A stretch of 64,000 bases of DNA from Halorubrum trapanicum. GTDB taxonomy: Archaea > Halobacteriota > Halobacteria > Halobacteriales > Haloferacaceae. The stretch spans positions 62,001 to 126,000 of the forward strand of contig NZ_JAGGKE010000010.1 in the NCBI RefSeq assembly GCF_017873555.1, given 5' to 3'. Made by a program: the position numbers and the translations under genes. Positions 43,907 through 52,734 of the stretch are shown one piece after another. The stretch's first letter is position 1. Each line of letters starts with the position of its first letter. The notes beneath the pieces are model-generated. The model was not told where the DNA came from, made no database searches, and was given only the letters and a program-made list of their open reading frames with translations.

Positions 43907-45145
43907 TCAGCGGATGACGTCGAGCCCGTTGTTCTTCTCGATCGGGTCGCTGCCGCCGTCGGACTCCCACGCGCTGCGCTCGGTGCCGCCGGAGACCGCC
44001 GGCTCGCCCCTGTCGCCGTGGCCGCCCGCGGTCTCGTTCGCCTCGGCCGCCCGCGAGCGCGAGTCGCCGATTTCGTCGCCGTTGACCGCGGCGCGGGACT
44101 TGTCCGCCTGCTTCTGGGTCGAGGGACCGAGCACCTGCGCGCTCTGGACGCCCGTCATGATCGCCATAACGCGCACCTTCCCCTTGTACTCCTCCTGGAT
44201 GCGGGCGCCCCAGATCACGTTGGCGCTCGCCTCCAGCCGCTCGGTGATGTTGTTCGCGATCCCCTCGGCCTCCTTCAGCGTGAGGTCGGGACCGCCCGTG
44301 ATGTGGACGAGTCCGCCCGAGGCGCCGCGGTAGTCCACGTCGAGCAGCGGGTGGTTCATCGCGTCGTTGACCACCTCTTGGGTCTTGTTCTTGTCTTGGG
44401 TCTCGCCGACGAGCATGACCGCGACGCCGCCCTGGTCCATGATCGTCGACATGTCGGCGTAGTCGAGGTTGATGAGGCTCGGCTGGGTGATCGTCTCGGA
44501 GATCCCCTTCACCGTCTCCGCGATGATCTGGTCCATCACGGAGAACGCCTTCCCGATCGGCAGGTTCGGGACGTAATCGAGGAGCCGGTTGTTGTCGAGG
44601 ACGATGATCGAGTCGGCCTCGTTGCGGAGGGTCTCCAGACCCTCCTCGGCTTTCACCGTGCGGGCGCGCTCGACGTTGAACGGCGTCGAGACCATCCCGA
44701 CGACGATGGCGCCCTGCTCTTTGGCGATCTTCGAGACGACCGGCGCGGCGCCGGTGCCGGTGCCGCCGCCCATCCCGGCGGTGACGAAGACGAGGTCGGC
44801 GTCGCCGAGCACCTCCTTGATCGTCCCCTGAGCCATCTCGGTGGCGCGCTCGCCCATCTTGGGGTCGCCGCCGGCACCGAGCCCCTGCGTGAGCGACTTG
44901 CCCACGAGGATCTTGGTGTCGGCCTCGATCATCTTGAGGTGCTGTTTGTCCGTGTTGATGGCGACGGTGTCGGCGCCGTCGACGCCGATGTTGTACAGCC
45001 GGTTGACCGTGTTGTTCCCGGCGCCGCCGGCGCCGACGATGACTATTCGGGGGTCCCCGAACTCGTCGTCGTCCATGTCGACGGAGTCCATGTCGCGCTT
45101 CTCCGCTTCCGCGTTGTCGAGGGCGTCCTGAACGAGATCTTGCAT
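43907..45145 (-). CDS. ftsZ2: cell division protein FtsZ2
   Basis: 412 residues. GAGGAGNNT near residue 38, tubulin signature GGGTGTG near 123, T7 loop NLDYADM near 247, and a C-terminal tail ending NNGLDVIR after a disordered region. The N-terminal [10 protein letters not shown] block and the neighbours (ncsA, cdrS) identify the FtsZ2 paralogue rather than FtsZ1. It polymerises with GTP and is needed for ring constriction in haloarchaea. The ATG is 4 nt after the cdrS stop. Confidence 0.93.
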   Translation of the reverse strand: MQDLVQDALDNAEAEKRDMDSVDMDDDEFGDPRIVIVGAGGAGNNTVNRLYNIGVDGADTVAINTDKQHLKMIEADTKILVGKSLTQGLGAGGDPKMGERATEMAQGTIKEVLGDADLVFVTAGMGGGTGTGAAPVVSKIAKEQGAIVVGMVSTPFNVERARTVKAEEGLETLRNEADSIIVLDNNRLLDYVPNLPIGKAFSVMDQIIAETVKGISETITQPSLINLDYADMSTIMDQGGVAVMLVGETQDKNKTQEVVNDAMNHPLLDVDYRGASGGLVHITGGPDLTLKEAEGIANNITERLEASANVIWGARIQEEYKGKVRVMAIMTGVQSAQVLGPSTQKQADKSRAAVNGDEIGDSRSRAAEANETAGGHGDRGEPAVSGGTERSAWESDGGSDPIEKNNGLDVIR

Positions 45146-45149
45146 CAGT

Positions 45150-45329
45150 TTACACCTTCGCCCAGTTGCGGTTGCGGCCGCGCTCGTCGCGCTCGCCGTC
45201 CTGTTCGTTCAACATGTCGCGGACGGCCGACCGGATCGCCTCGCTCCGGTTCGGGAACTCGCCCGTCTCCACCATCTGTTCGACCTCGTCAATCTGCTGT
45301 TTCGGGATTCGTAGTGTCACACGCTCCAT
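45150..45329 (-). CDS. cdrS: CdrS, short ribbon-helix-helix regulator of cell division
   Basis: 59 residues from ATG at 45329 to TAA at 45150-45152. RHH fold: [20 protein letters not shown], then [19 protein letters not shown], and a basic tail ending RNRNWAKV. In Halobacterium the cdrS-ftsZ2 operon is controlled by CdrL, and CdrS itself controls ftsZ2 and other division genes. Here cdrS lies 4 nt before ftsZ2, the same order. The leader between promoter and ATG is about 115 nt long, unusual for haloarchaea, and carries palindromes. Confidence 0.88.
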   Translation of the reverse strand: MERVTLRIPKQQIDEVEQMVETGEFPNRSEAIRSAVRDMLNEQDGERDERGRNRNWAKV

Positions 45330-45342
45330 TGGTATTCCCCCG

Positions 45343-45376
45343 GTAAGACGGCGAACACGCGACGCGTGTGTCTTAC
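45343..45376. promoter_or_regulatory. inverted GTAAGAC repeat with inner palindrome in the cdrS leader
   Basis: GTAAGAC at 45343-45349 and GTCTTAC at 45370-45376 face each other; between them ACACGCG-A-CGCGTGT (45355-45369) is a second perfect palindrome. It lies 14-47 bp upstream of the cdrS ATG. Confidence 0.65.
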
Positions 45377-45425
45377 AGCTCGGACCGCCCGACTACGGGG
45401 CAGCACCCCGAATCGGACGCCCTCT

Positions 45426-45443
45426 GTAAGACGACCGTCTTAC
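45426..45443. promoter_or_regulatory. palindromic operator at the predicted cdrS transcription start
   Basis: GTAAGACG-AC-CGTCTTAC, perfect 8-bp arms, immediately downstream of the start expected from the TATA box at 45467-45476. Candidate CdrL or CdrS binding site. Confidence 0.68.
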
Positions 45444-45466
45444 GCAACTGGACTCACCGAGCCTAC

Positions 45467-45476
45467 CAATATAAAA
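45467..45476 (-). promoter_or_regulatory. TATA box of cdrS-ftsZ2
   Basis: TTTTATATTG on the minus strand. A further GTAAGAC half-site (45489-45495) lies just upstream, where BRE/TFB or a regulator would bind. Confidence 0.6.
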
Positions 45477-45533
45477 CTACCGGTGGTTGTAAGACAAAAT
45501 GTTAAACTACTGATTATGCGCGCATATGGGCGT

Positions 45534-46151
45534 CTACCTCCTGTTATCGTCTTTCAGAACGTCTGCTGCCGGGGTCCTCCGCCCGCATCCCGGGCAGAAC
45601 GCCCAGTCGGTCCGGAGCTCGTCGCCGCACTCGCAGAAGGCTCTGTGAGATTGCTTTTCGCCACAGTTCGGGCAGTACACGTGGTCTGATGGCACTATCT
45701 CGCCGCACCCGCCACAGGCGCTTTCGCGCGTTTGCGCGCTCGGGTCCGCATCCGTCTTACGCGCGCCCGGATCCCCGTCGGTCGCCGTCTCACGCGTCAC
45801 ACGGACGTCGCCTTCGGACTCGTCGGATTGGGCGTTCGGCGCGTCGAGCGTGACGTTTACGTTGATATCTCTCGAGCTTCCGGCCGTATACGCCGGCGTC
45901 GCGGCGCCGGCCGTCGGACCGAGCCGCTCGTCGAGTGCGGCGTCGAGCCGCTCCGCGATCAGCTCGTCGACGCGGTCCGCGAGGGCGTCGTCGACGCTCC
46001 CCGTCGCCGCGTCGGACTCGTCCGACGCGGCCTCGTCGCCCCCGTCGAGGTGTGTCCGGAGCGCCTCCCGCATCACCTCGCTTTTGGAGGCGTCACACGC
46101 TTCCAGCCGGTCGACGAGGTCGTCGTCCGCCCGGAAGGTGATCTTGCTCAT
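45534..46151 (-). CDS. cdrL: CdrL, long ribbon-helix-helix protein with zinc ribbons
   Basis: 205 residues. N-terminal RHH (MSKITFRADDDLVDRLEAC, KSEVMREALRTHL), a long acidic linker with one helical segment (DDALADRVDELIAERLDAAL), and a double zinc ribbon at the C-terminus (CGGCGEIVPSDHVYCPNCG, then CECGDELRTDWAFCPGCG). This domain set and the position upstream of cdrS-ftsZ2 fit CdrL, which in Halobacterium binds the cdrS promoter. TATA-like GATACTT lies about 25 bp upstream of the ATG. Confidence 0.85.
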   Translation of the reverse strand: MSKITFRADDDLVDRLEACDASKSEVMREALRTHLDGGDEAASDESDAATGSVDDALADRVDELIAERLDAALDERLGPTAGAATPAYTAGSSRDINVNVTLDAPNAQSDESEGDVRVTRETATDGDPGARKTDADPSAQTRESACGGCGEIVPSDHVYCPNCGEKQSHRAFCECGDELRTDWAFCPGCGRRTPAADVLKDDNRR

Positions 46152-46255
46152 ACCGAAGGGGTATTGCCGGTCGGTACAAGTATCTTCCCCTGTTGTCTGA
46201 CACGTTTCACGACTCCGAAACGTTCGGGAAACGCCGTCAAACCGTGCGAATTGGT

Positions 46256-46305
46256 CACACGTGTGTCTGACGCAGATTTATACGCGTCGCGCGAGCACAC
46301 GTGTG
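46256..46305. promoter_or_regulatory. smc-operon promoter: TATA box flanked by two CACACGTGTG palindromes
   Basis: Two identical 10-bp palindromes CACACGTGTG at 46256-46265 and 46296-46305, starts 40 bp apart, with the TATA box ATTTATACG (46276-46284) between them. The second ends 4 bp before the ATG at 46310. A related TGTCTGACACG sequence lies at 46194-46204, toward cdrL. Confidence 0.7.
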
Positions 46306-46309
46306 TATA

Positions 46310-46771
46310 ATGAGCAACCGCGTCGAGGACCTCGAACGGCAGGTCGCGGAGCTACAGGCGGCGGTCAACGGACTCACCGAAGAGCTCGTCGAGATGAAAG
46401 AGCGCGTTCGACAGCTGGAAGACGAGCGCTCGGTCGCGGTCGAGGCGGACGCGACCGGTGCGGAAACCGGTTCCGAGGACGACACGGCGGCGTCTGTCGG
46501 CGACGAGTCCGCCGCAGCCGGTAGCGAAGCCGAACGGGTGTCCGGCGGCGAGCGGACGACTCACTCCGACGACCACGTCGACGTCTTCGAGTCCGTCGAG
46601 GACTCTTCCGACGGTGCGTCCGAGGGCGACGCGACGGCCGCGGCCGACGCGGGCGACGGTGAGGACGTCATCGTGCCAGAACAGTCTGCGACGACGCCCG
46701 ACGCCGACGCGACCGACGAAACCGACGACGACGGCGAGTCGAGCGAGGGCGACGACATCATCGTCGCGTAA
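46310..46771 (+). CDS. coiled-coil acidic protein co-transcribed with smc (DUF7518-like)
   Basis: 153 residues from ATG at 46310. Residues 4-42 are a coiled coil with heptads (VEDLERQVAELQAAVNGLTEELVEMKERVRQLEDE); the rest is disordered and very acidic and ends with two similar motifs, EDVIVPEQ and GDDIIVA. No known catalytic motif. Haloarchaeal genomes place such a protein directly before smc; the gap here is 17 bp. It may be an adaptor or regulator of the SMC complex. Named family uncertain. Confidence 0.72.
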   Translation: MSNRVEDLERQVAELQAAVNGLTEELVEMKERVRQLEDERSVAVEADATGAETGSEDDTAASVGDESAAAGSEAERVSGGERTTHSDDHVDVFESVEDSSDGASEGDATAAADAGDGEDVIVPEQSATTPDADATDETDDDGESSEGDDIIVA

Positions 46772-46788
46772 GCGGTCGTCCCGCCTCC

Positions 46789-49700
46789 ATGCACATCACT
46801 GAAGTCGTTCTGGACGGGTTCAAGAGCTTCGGGCGGACGACGAGGATCCCCTTCTACGAGGATTTCACGGTCGTCACCGGCCCGAACGGCTCCGGGAAGT
46901 CGAACATCATCGACGGCGTGCTGTTCGCGCTCGGGCTGGCGCGCACCCGCGGGATCCGCGCGAAGAAGCTCACCGACCTCATCTACAATCCCGGCCACGA
47001 CGACGGCGAGGCCGCGGACGGACCGAACGAGGCCTCGGTGACGGTCGTGCTCTCGAACGAGGACGGCACCCTCGACCGATCGCAGGTCGTCTCCGCGGCC
47101 GGCACGGAGAACGTCGGCGACGTCTCCGAGATCACGATCAAGCGCCGGGTGAAGGAGACCGAGGACAACTACTACTCGTACTACTACCTCAACGGGCGCT
47201 CCGTGAACCTCTCGGACGTCCAGGACCTGCTCGCGGCGGCGGGCGTCACGCCGGAGGGGTACAACGTGGTGATGCAGGGCGACGTCACCGAGATCATCAA
47301 CATGACCCCCTACCAGCGGCGGGGGATCATCGACGAGATCGCGGGCGTCGCCGAGTTCGACGAGAAGAAGGAGGCCGCCTACGAGGAGCTGGACACCGTC
47401 GAAGACCGGATCGGCGAGGCCGACCTCCGGATCGGCGAGAAGGAGGACCGGCTCGATCAGCTCGCCGACGAGCGCGAGACCGCGCTCCAGTACCAGGACC
47501 TCCGCGACGAGCTCGAGGAGTACCGCGGGTTCAGGAAGGCCTCGGAGCTGGAGGACAAGCGCGACGCGCTCGCGGACGTCGAAAGCGAGATCGGCGAGGC
47601 GGAGACGGACCTCGAATCGCTCCGCGAGGAGCTGGACGCCAGACAGGGGAAGCTCACCCGCCTGGAGGAGGACCTCGCGGACCTCAACCACGAGATAGAG
47701 ACGAAAGGCGAGGAGGAACAGATCGAGATCCGCTCGGAGATAGAGGCGATCAAAGGCGAGGTCTCGCGGCTGGAGGACAGGATCGAGTCGGCCGAGTCGC
47801 GCGCCGAGTCGGCCGAGAACGACCGGCGGCAGGCGTTCGTCCAGATCGACCGCAAAGAGGAGACGATCGAGGAGCTGGACGCCGAGATCCGCGAGACGAA
47901 AGTGGAGAAGGCGTCGGTGAAATCGGAGCTGGCGACGAAGCGCTCCGAGCTGGCCGACGTCGAGGCCGAGATCGAGGGGGCCGACACCGAGTTCGACGAG
48001 CTGAAGGCCGAGCTGTCGGAGAAGAAGGAGGAGATCGAGTCCCTCCGCGAGGAGAAAAACGAGACGCAACGCGAGAAGGACCGGCTGCTCGACGAGGCTC
48101 GCCGGCGGTCGAACGCGGTGAGCGAGGCCCGCGAGGAGCTGGAGGCGGCCCGCGAGTCGCTCCCGGAGCACAAGGCGCGGATCTCCGAGCTGAAAAGCGA
48201 GCTGGACAAAGCCGAGAAGAATCAGGCGACCATCGAGGACGCGGTCGCGGACCTCTTCTCGGAGAAGGCCGAGACGGAGGAGCGGCTGGAGGAGATCGAG
48301 GCGACGCTCCGCGAGAAGCAGAACGAGTACGCCAAGCTGGAGGCGGCCGCCGACGAGCGCGGTGACGCCTCGTGGCCCAGAGCGGTCACCGAGGTGAAGA
48401 ACGGCGGCATCGACGGTGTCCACGGCGCGGTCGGCGAGTTGGCCTCGGTCGAGACCCAGTACGCCGAGGCCTGCGAGACCGCCGCGGGCGGGCGACTGGC
48501 GAACGTCGTCGTCGACGACGACGGCGTCGGCTCGACGTGTATCGACTACCTCAAACAGCGGAACGCGGGGCGGGCGACGTTCCTCCCGATCACGAAGATG
48601 GACGACCGGAGCCTGCCGCGGAAGCCCTCGCTACCGGGCGTCGTCGACTTCGCGCGCGACCTCGTCGACTACGACGCCGAGTACGAGTCGATCTTCTCGT
48701 ACGTGCTCGGCTCGACGCTCGTCGTCGAGGACATGTCGACCGCCCGCGAGCTGATGGGCGACTTCCGGATGGTGACGCTCGACGGCGACCTCGTCGAGAA
48801 GTCGGGCGCGATGACCGGCGGCTCCGGCGGCGGCTCCCGCTACTCGTTCACGAAGTCCGGCGGCGGGAAGCTCGAACGGCTCGCGACGGAGATATCCGAC
48901 CTCGAAGACGAGCGCCAGTCGGTCCAGTCGGAGATCGACGCGCTCGACGACGACATCGAGGACGCGCGCGACCGCAAGGCCGACGCGGCCGAGCGCGTGC
49001 GGTCGCTGGAGGCGGACGTCGAGCGCGCCGAAGAGGAGCTCGCGGAGTCCGAAGACCGGATCGAGGAGCGTGAGACCGAACTCGAAGAGCTGGAGGCGGA
49101 ACGCGAGTCGGTCGACGAGGAGATGACGGCCCTCGACGACGAGCTGGCGGCGACCGACGCGGAGATCGACGAGCTCGCCGCGGAGATCGACGAGATCGAA
49201 GCCGAGCTCGCCGACTCGAAGATCCCCGAGCTCTCCGAGCGCGCCGACGAGATCCGCGCCGAGATCGACGAGCTGGAAGACCGGATGAGCTCGCTCGACG
49301 GTCGGATCAACGAGCTGGAGCTGGAGAAGGGGTACGCCGAGGACGCGCTCGACGACCTCCACGACGACGTCGAGGAGGCGCAGAACGCGAAGGCGGAGGC
49401 CGAGGAGGCGATCGCCGACCACGAGGCCGCCATCGAGGAGAAGGAGGCGGAGTTGGCGGAGAAGAAGGAGGCGATCGCCGACCTCGAAGCGGAGCTCACG
49501 GAGCTGAAGGAGGACCGCGAGGACCTCCGCGAGGAGATCCGCGAGGCGACCCAGCGGCGCGACGAGCAGCGGTCGCTCGTCGCCGAGGCGGAGTCGGACC
49601 TCTCGGATCTCACCGACCGGCGGGACCGACTGGAGTGGGAGATCGACGAGCTGGAGTCGCAGGTCGGCGCCTACGACGCCGAGGAGATCCCCGACCTCGA

Positions 49701-50370
49701 CGAGGTGGAGTCGCGGATCGAGGAGCTGGAGACCGAGATGGAGGCGCTCGAACCGGTGAACATGCTCGCGATCGACGAGTACGACGAGGTCCAGGAGGCG
49801 CTGTCGGAGATTCAGGAGCGCCGCGACGTGCTCGTCGAGGAGCGCGACGCCATCGAGGAGCGCATCGAGGGGTACGAGGCGGCGAAGAAGGAGACGTTCA
49901 TGGAGACGTTCGAGTCGATCAACGACCACTTCGGGGACATCTTCGCGCGGCTCTCGGCCGGGAGCGGCGAGCTCGTCTTGGAGAACCCCGAGGATCCGTT
50001 CGAGGAGGGGCTGACGATGAAGGCCCAGCCCGCGGACAAGCCGGTTCAGCGGCTCGACGCGATGAGCGGCGGCGAGAAGTCGCTCACCGCCCTCTCCTTT
50101 ATCTTCGCGGTCCAGCGGCACAACCCCGCGCCGTTCTACGCGCTCGACGAGATCGACGCGTTCCTCGACGCGGTCAACGCCGAGCGCGTCGGCGAGATGA
50201 TAGAGGAGCTGGCCGAGGAGGCCCAGTTCGTCGTCGTCGGCCACCGCTCGGCGCTGTTGGAGCGCTCGGACCGCGCGATCGGCGTCACGATGCAGGGCGA
50301 CAACCTCTCGGCGGTGACCGGGATGCAGTTCGGTGACGACGCCGACGAGGAGGTGAGCGCGGATGACTGA
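46789..50370 (+). CDS. smc: chromosome segregation protein SMC
   Basis: 1193 residues. N-terminal ATPase lobe (FKSFGRTT, Walker A GPNGSGKSN near residue 31), coiled coil about 170-510, hinge about 515-660 (VVVDDDGVGSTCIDYLKQRNAGRATFLPI, then MTGGSGGG), second coiled coil, and the C-terminal lobe with signature MSGGEKSLTALSF near 1090 and Walker B FYALDEIDAFLD near 1115. It condenses and segregates the chromosome with the kleisin ScpA, whose gene overlaps the smc end by 8 bp. Confidence 0.96.
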   Translation: MHITEVVLDGFKSFGRTTRIPFYEDFTVVTGPNGSGKSNIIDGVLFALGLARTRGIRAKKLTDLIYNPGHDDGEAADGPNEASVTVVLSNEDGTLDRSQVVSAAGTENVGDVSEITIKRRVKETEDNYYSYYYLNGRSVNLSDVQDLLAAAGVTPEGYNVVMQGDVTEIINMTPYQRRGIIDEIAGVAEFDEKKEAAYEELDTVEDRIGEADLRIGEKEDRLDQLADERETALQYQDLRDELEEYRGFRKASELEDKRDALADVESEIGEAETDLESLREELDARQGKLTRLEEDLADLNHEIETKGEEEQIEIRSEIEAIKGEVSRLEDRIESAESRAESAENDRRQAFVQIDRKEETIEELDAEIRETKVEKASVKSELATKRSELADVEAEIEGADTEFDELKAELSEKKEEIESLREEKNETQREKDRLLDEARRRSNAVSEAREELEAARESLPEHKARISELKSELDKAEKNQATIEDAVADLFSEKAETEERLEEIEATLREKQNEYAKLEAAADERGDASWPRAVTEVKNGGIDGVHGAVGELASVETQYAEACETAAGGRLANVVVDDDGVGSTCIDYLKQRNAGRATFLPITKMDDRSLPRKPSLPGVVDFARDLVDYDAEYESIFSYVLGSTLVVEDMSTARELMGDFRMVTLDGDLVEKSGAMTGGSGGGSRYSFTKSGGGKLERLATEISDLEDERQSVQSEIDALDDDIEDARDRKADAAERVRSLEADVERAEEELAESEDRIEERETELEELEAERESVDEEMTALDDELAATDAEIDELAAEIDEIEAELADSKIPELSERADEIRAEIDELEDRMSSLDGRINELELEKGYAEDALDDLHDDVEEAQNAKAEAEEAIADHEAAIEEKEAELAEKKEAIADLEAELTELKEDREDLREEIREATQRRDEQRSLVAEAESDLSDLTDRRDRLEWEIDELESQVGAYDAEEIPDLDEVESRIEELETEMEALEPVNMLAIDEYDEVQEALSEIQERRDVLVEERDAIEERIEGYEAAKKETFMETFESINDHFGDIFARLSAGSGELVLENPEDPFEEGLTMKAQPADKPVQRLDAMSGGEKSLTALSFIFAVQRHNPAPFYALDEIDAFLDAVNAERVGEMIEELAEEAQFVVVGHRSALLERSDRAIGVTMQGDNLSAVTGMQFGDDADEEVSADD

Positions 50371-51361
50371 AGAAGGGGACGGCCAAGGCTCTGGCGGCGG
50401 TTCCGACGACGCCGTCCCCGACCTCGACCTGACGAGCGAGCGCGACGGCGCGGACCCGTTCGCCGACGAGTCTCCGAACGACGATCCTCAGCACGACGAG
50501 GGCGGTGGCCCGGCCGACGAGTCCGGTCCGGACGTGGCGGGCGTCTCACCCCCCGACGAGACCGACGACGACGAGGTCGAGCCCGTCGAACTCCTCGTCC
50601 AGCTCGCCGAGGAGGGCGAGATCGAGCCGTGGGACATCGACATCGTCCAGGTGACGGACGCCTTCTTGGAGAAGCTCGACGAGACGGACCTCCGGACGAC
50701 CGGGCGGGCGCTGTTCTACGCCAGCGTCCTCCTCCGGATGAAAAGCGACGGCATGCTGGCGGACGACGACGAAGAGGCGGAGCCGGAACCGGAGCCGTGG
50801 GAGGTCGCGATGGAGGGCGGCGCGCCCGACCCCGCCGACGGCGACTTCGACCCGATCGACGAGCTGGAGGCGGAGATGGACCGCCGGCTCGACCGGAAGA
50901 ACACCCGCGGCTCGCCGGAGACGCTCGACGAGCTGGTCCGCGAACTGCGCGAGGCCGAGCGCGGCTCGTGGTGGAAGGACTCCCGCGAGTACGACACCTC
51001 CGAGTCGCCGCACGGCCACGCTCGCGGCACGCAGACGCTCGACTACCACGCGGACGACGAGTTCCGGCAGGACGGGGAGCCGACCGCGGGCGAGGCGACC
51101 GACCGCACCCACGACGAGGACATCGAGGAGGTCATCGTGGAGATCGACAACGCTCTCCGGACCCACTTCGAGCGCGGGCGTACGGAGGTGCTGTTCGCGG
51201 AGATCGACGGCGCGGGCGGCCGCCCGTTCATGACGTACCTCGCGCTGCTGTTCATGGCCCACCGCGGCTCGGTCCGGCTCCAGCAGGACGACCTGTTCGG
51301 CGACCTCTGGGTGAAAGACCCCGCGGCGATGACCGGCGAGTCGGAAGCGATCGCAGACTGA
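50363..51361 (+). CDS. scpA: segregation and condensation protein A (kleisin)
   Basis: 332 residues, longer than the usual 230-270. Residues 1-75 are an acidic disordered leader; the kleisin N-domain follows (VEPVELLVQLAEEGEIEPWDIDIVQVTDAFLEKL ... FYASVLLRMKS), a long linker and the C-terminal winged helix (FMTYLALLFMAHRGSVRLQQDDLFGDLWV). It bridges the SMC heads. The ATG overlaps the smc stop by 8 bp. No scpB is visible. Confidence 0.9.
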   Translation: MTEEGDGQGSGGGSDDAVPDLDLTSERDGADPFADESPNDDPQHDEGGGPADESGPDVAGVSPPDETDDDEVEPVELLVQLAEEGEIEPWDIDIVQVTDAFLEKLDETDLRTTGRALFYASVLLRMKSDGMLADDDEEAEPEPEPWEVAMEGGAPDPADGDFDPIDELEAEMDRRLDRKNTRGSPETLDELVRELREAERGSWWKDSREYDTSESPHGHARGTQTLDYHADDEFRQDGEPTAGEATDRTHDEDIEEVIVEIDNALRTHFERGRTEVLFAEIDGAGGRPFMTYLALLFMAHRGSVRLQQDDLFGDLWVKDPAAMTGESEAIAD

Positions 51362-51442
51362 ACGACCGGCTGCGAGCCGTTCGCTGACCGACCGCGACTC
51401 CCCTCCAATACGCTCTTTACGCTGCCGCGAGAGGGTTTTCCC

Positions 51443-52687
51443 GTGATATCGTTCGCCGCCGCCAACCCCGCGCTCGCCGCGATCGTCGCGGCGCTGTGGA
51501 TCGGCCTCCTGCTGTACGGCGCCTCGGCGCTCTGGTGGCTCCTCGAAGCGACGGTGCTCGCGCGCGGCGGCCGCGTCGACCCCGACGACGTCGAGTGGGG
51601 GTACGAGGACATCCAGGTCCGCATCCTGACTATCGACGCCGAGGAGGTGGTACAGGCGACCGTCAACTCGGTCCCGCAGGCGATCGACGACGTGCGCGTG
51701 ATCGCGGAGTCGCCGATCGACGTTGAGGGTGCGGACGTCCACGTCGTTCCCGAGGAGTTCGAGTGCGACGCGACCAACAAGGGCCGGGCGGTCGAGTGGG
51801 CGCGGCGCGTGGTGCCGTGCGACCGCGAGTACGTGCTGTACCTCGACGAGGACACGATCATGGCCGGATTCGAGGGCCTCCCGGACGCGGACGTGGTCCA
51901 GTTCACCGAGAAGCCGCTTTTCACCGGATCGCGGGTCGCTTATCTGAGCGAGATATTCCGCGTCGGCTACCAGTACGAGCAGTTCGCGTTCCATAAGCTC
52001 CGATACCCGCTGTACGCGTGGGGCGGCGGGGTGGCGGTCCGACACTCGTTAGAGGAGTCGATCACGTGGGATGTCGCGACTATCACCGAGGACACGAACT
52101 TCATCTGGCGGGCCGCGGACCAGACGGGCGTCTCCTTCGCCGTGCTCGACGTGCGGTTCCGCAACCAGGCGCCCCCGTCGCTGCGCGCGATGGCGAAGCA
52201 GCGCCGGCGCTGGATCTCGGGCACGCGCGCCGACGGCCACCTGCTCCCACTCAGGTACCGACCGGTGTATTACACCCGGATCATCGCGTGGTCGCTCTCG
52301 CCGCTGGTCCCGCTCCTCGTCTTCGCGTCGCTCGTCTTCCCGGGCACCGCACCCGGTATGGAGTGGTACCGCACGGCGTCGCTGGCGTTGTTCGGGATCC
52401 TGTTCGTCTACACGCTCGTCGGCGCGGCCTCGTACGACAAACATCCGATCACGTGGCCGCTGTACCTCCTGTTGACGCCGATCGCCTTCCTCGCGCACTC
52501 GGCCGGCGCGCTCTGGGGACTCCTCTCCCCGGTGAAGACGTTCGAGGTGACCGAGAAGGTGACGCCGGACACGGTAGAGAGGGTTCACGAGTCGATGGCA
52601 CCGGGAACGGTCACCGACCACGACGGCTCCGAGCGACTGACACGGGAGTCCGACGAGGAGTTCACCCTCGACGTGTTCGACGACTAG
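51443..52687 (+). CDS. membrane glycosyltransferase family 2 protein
   Basis: 414 residues. One N-terminal membrane helix (about 8-30), a GT-A catalytic domain with metal-binding DED motif LYLDEDT near residue 135, the acceptor/catalytic TEDTNFIWR near 210 and a QRRRW box near 250, then three to four C-terminal helices. Processive GT2 enzymes with QxxRW make polysaccharides or lipid-linked sugars. Substrate unknown. Start at GTG 51443. Confidence 0.84.
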   Translation: MISFAAANPALAAIVAALWIGLLLYGASALWWLLEATVLARGGRVDPDDVEWGYEDIQVRILTIDAEEVVQATVNSVPQAIDDVRVIAESPIDVEGADVHVVPEEFECDATNKGRAVEWARRVVPCDREYVLYLDEDTIMAGFEGLPDADVVQFTEKPLFTGSRVAYLSEIFRVGYQYEQFAFHKLRYPLYAWGGGVAVRHSLEESITWDVATITEDTNFIWRAADQTGVSFAVLDVRFRNQAPPSLRAMAKQRRRWISGTRADGHLLPLRYRPVYYTRIIAWSLSPLVPLLVFASLVFPGTAPGMEWYRTASLALFGILFVYTLVGAASYDKHPITWPLYLLLTPIAFLAHSAGALWGLLSPVKTFEVTEKVTPDTVERVHESMAPGTVTDHDGSERLTRESDEEFTLDVFDD

Positions 52688-52734
52688 GACGTGTCTACAG
52701 TGGTCGCTCGGCGATACGTTGTCAGTCTCGCGGA

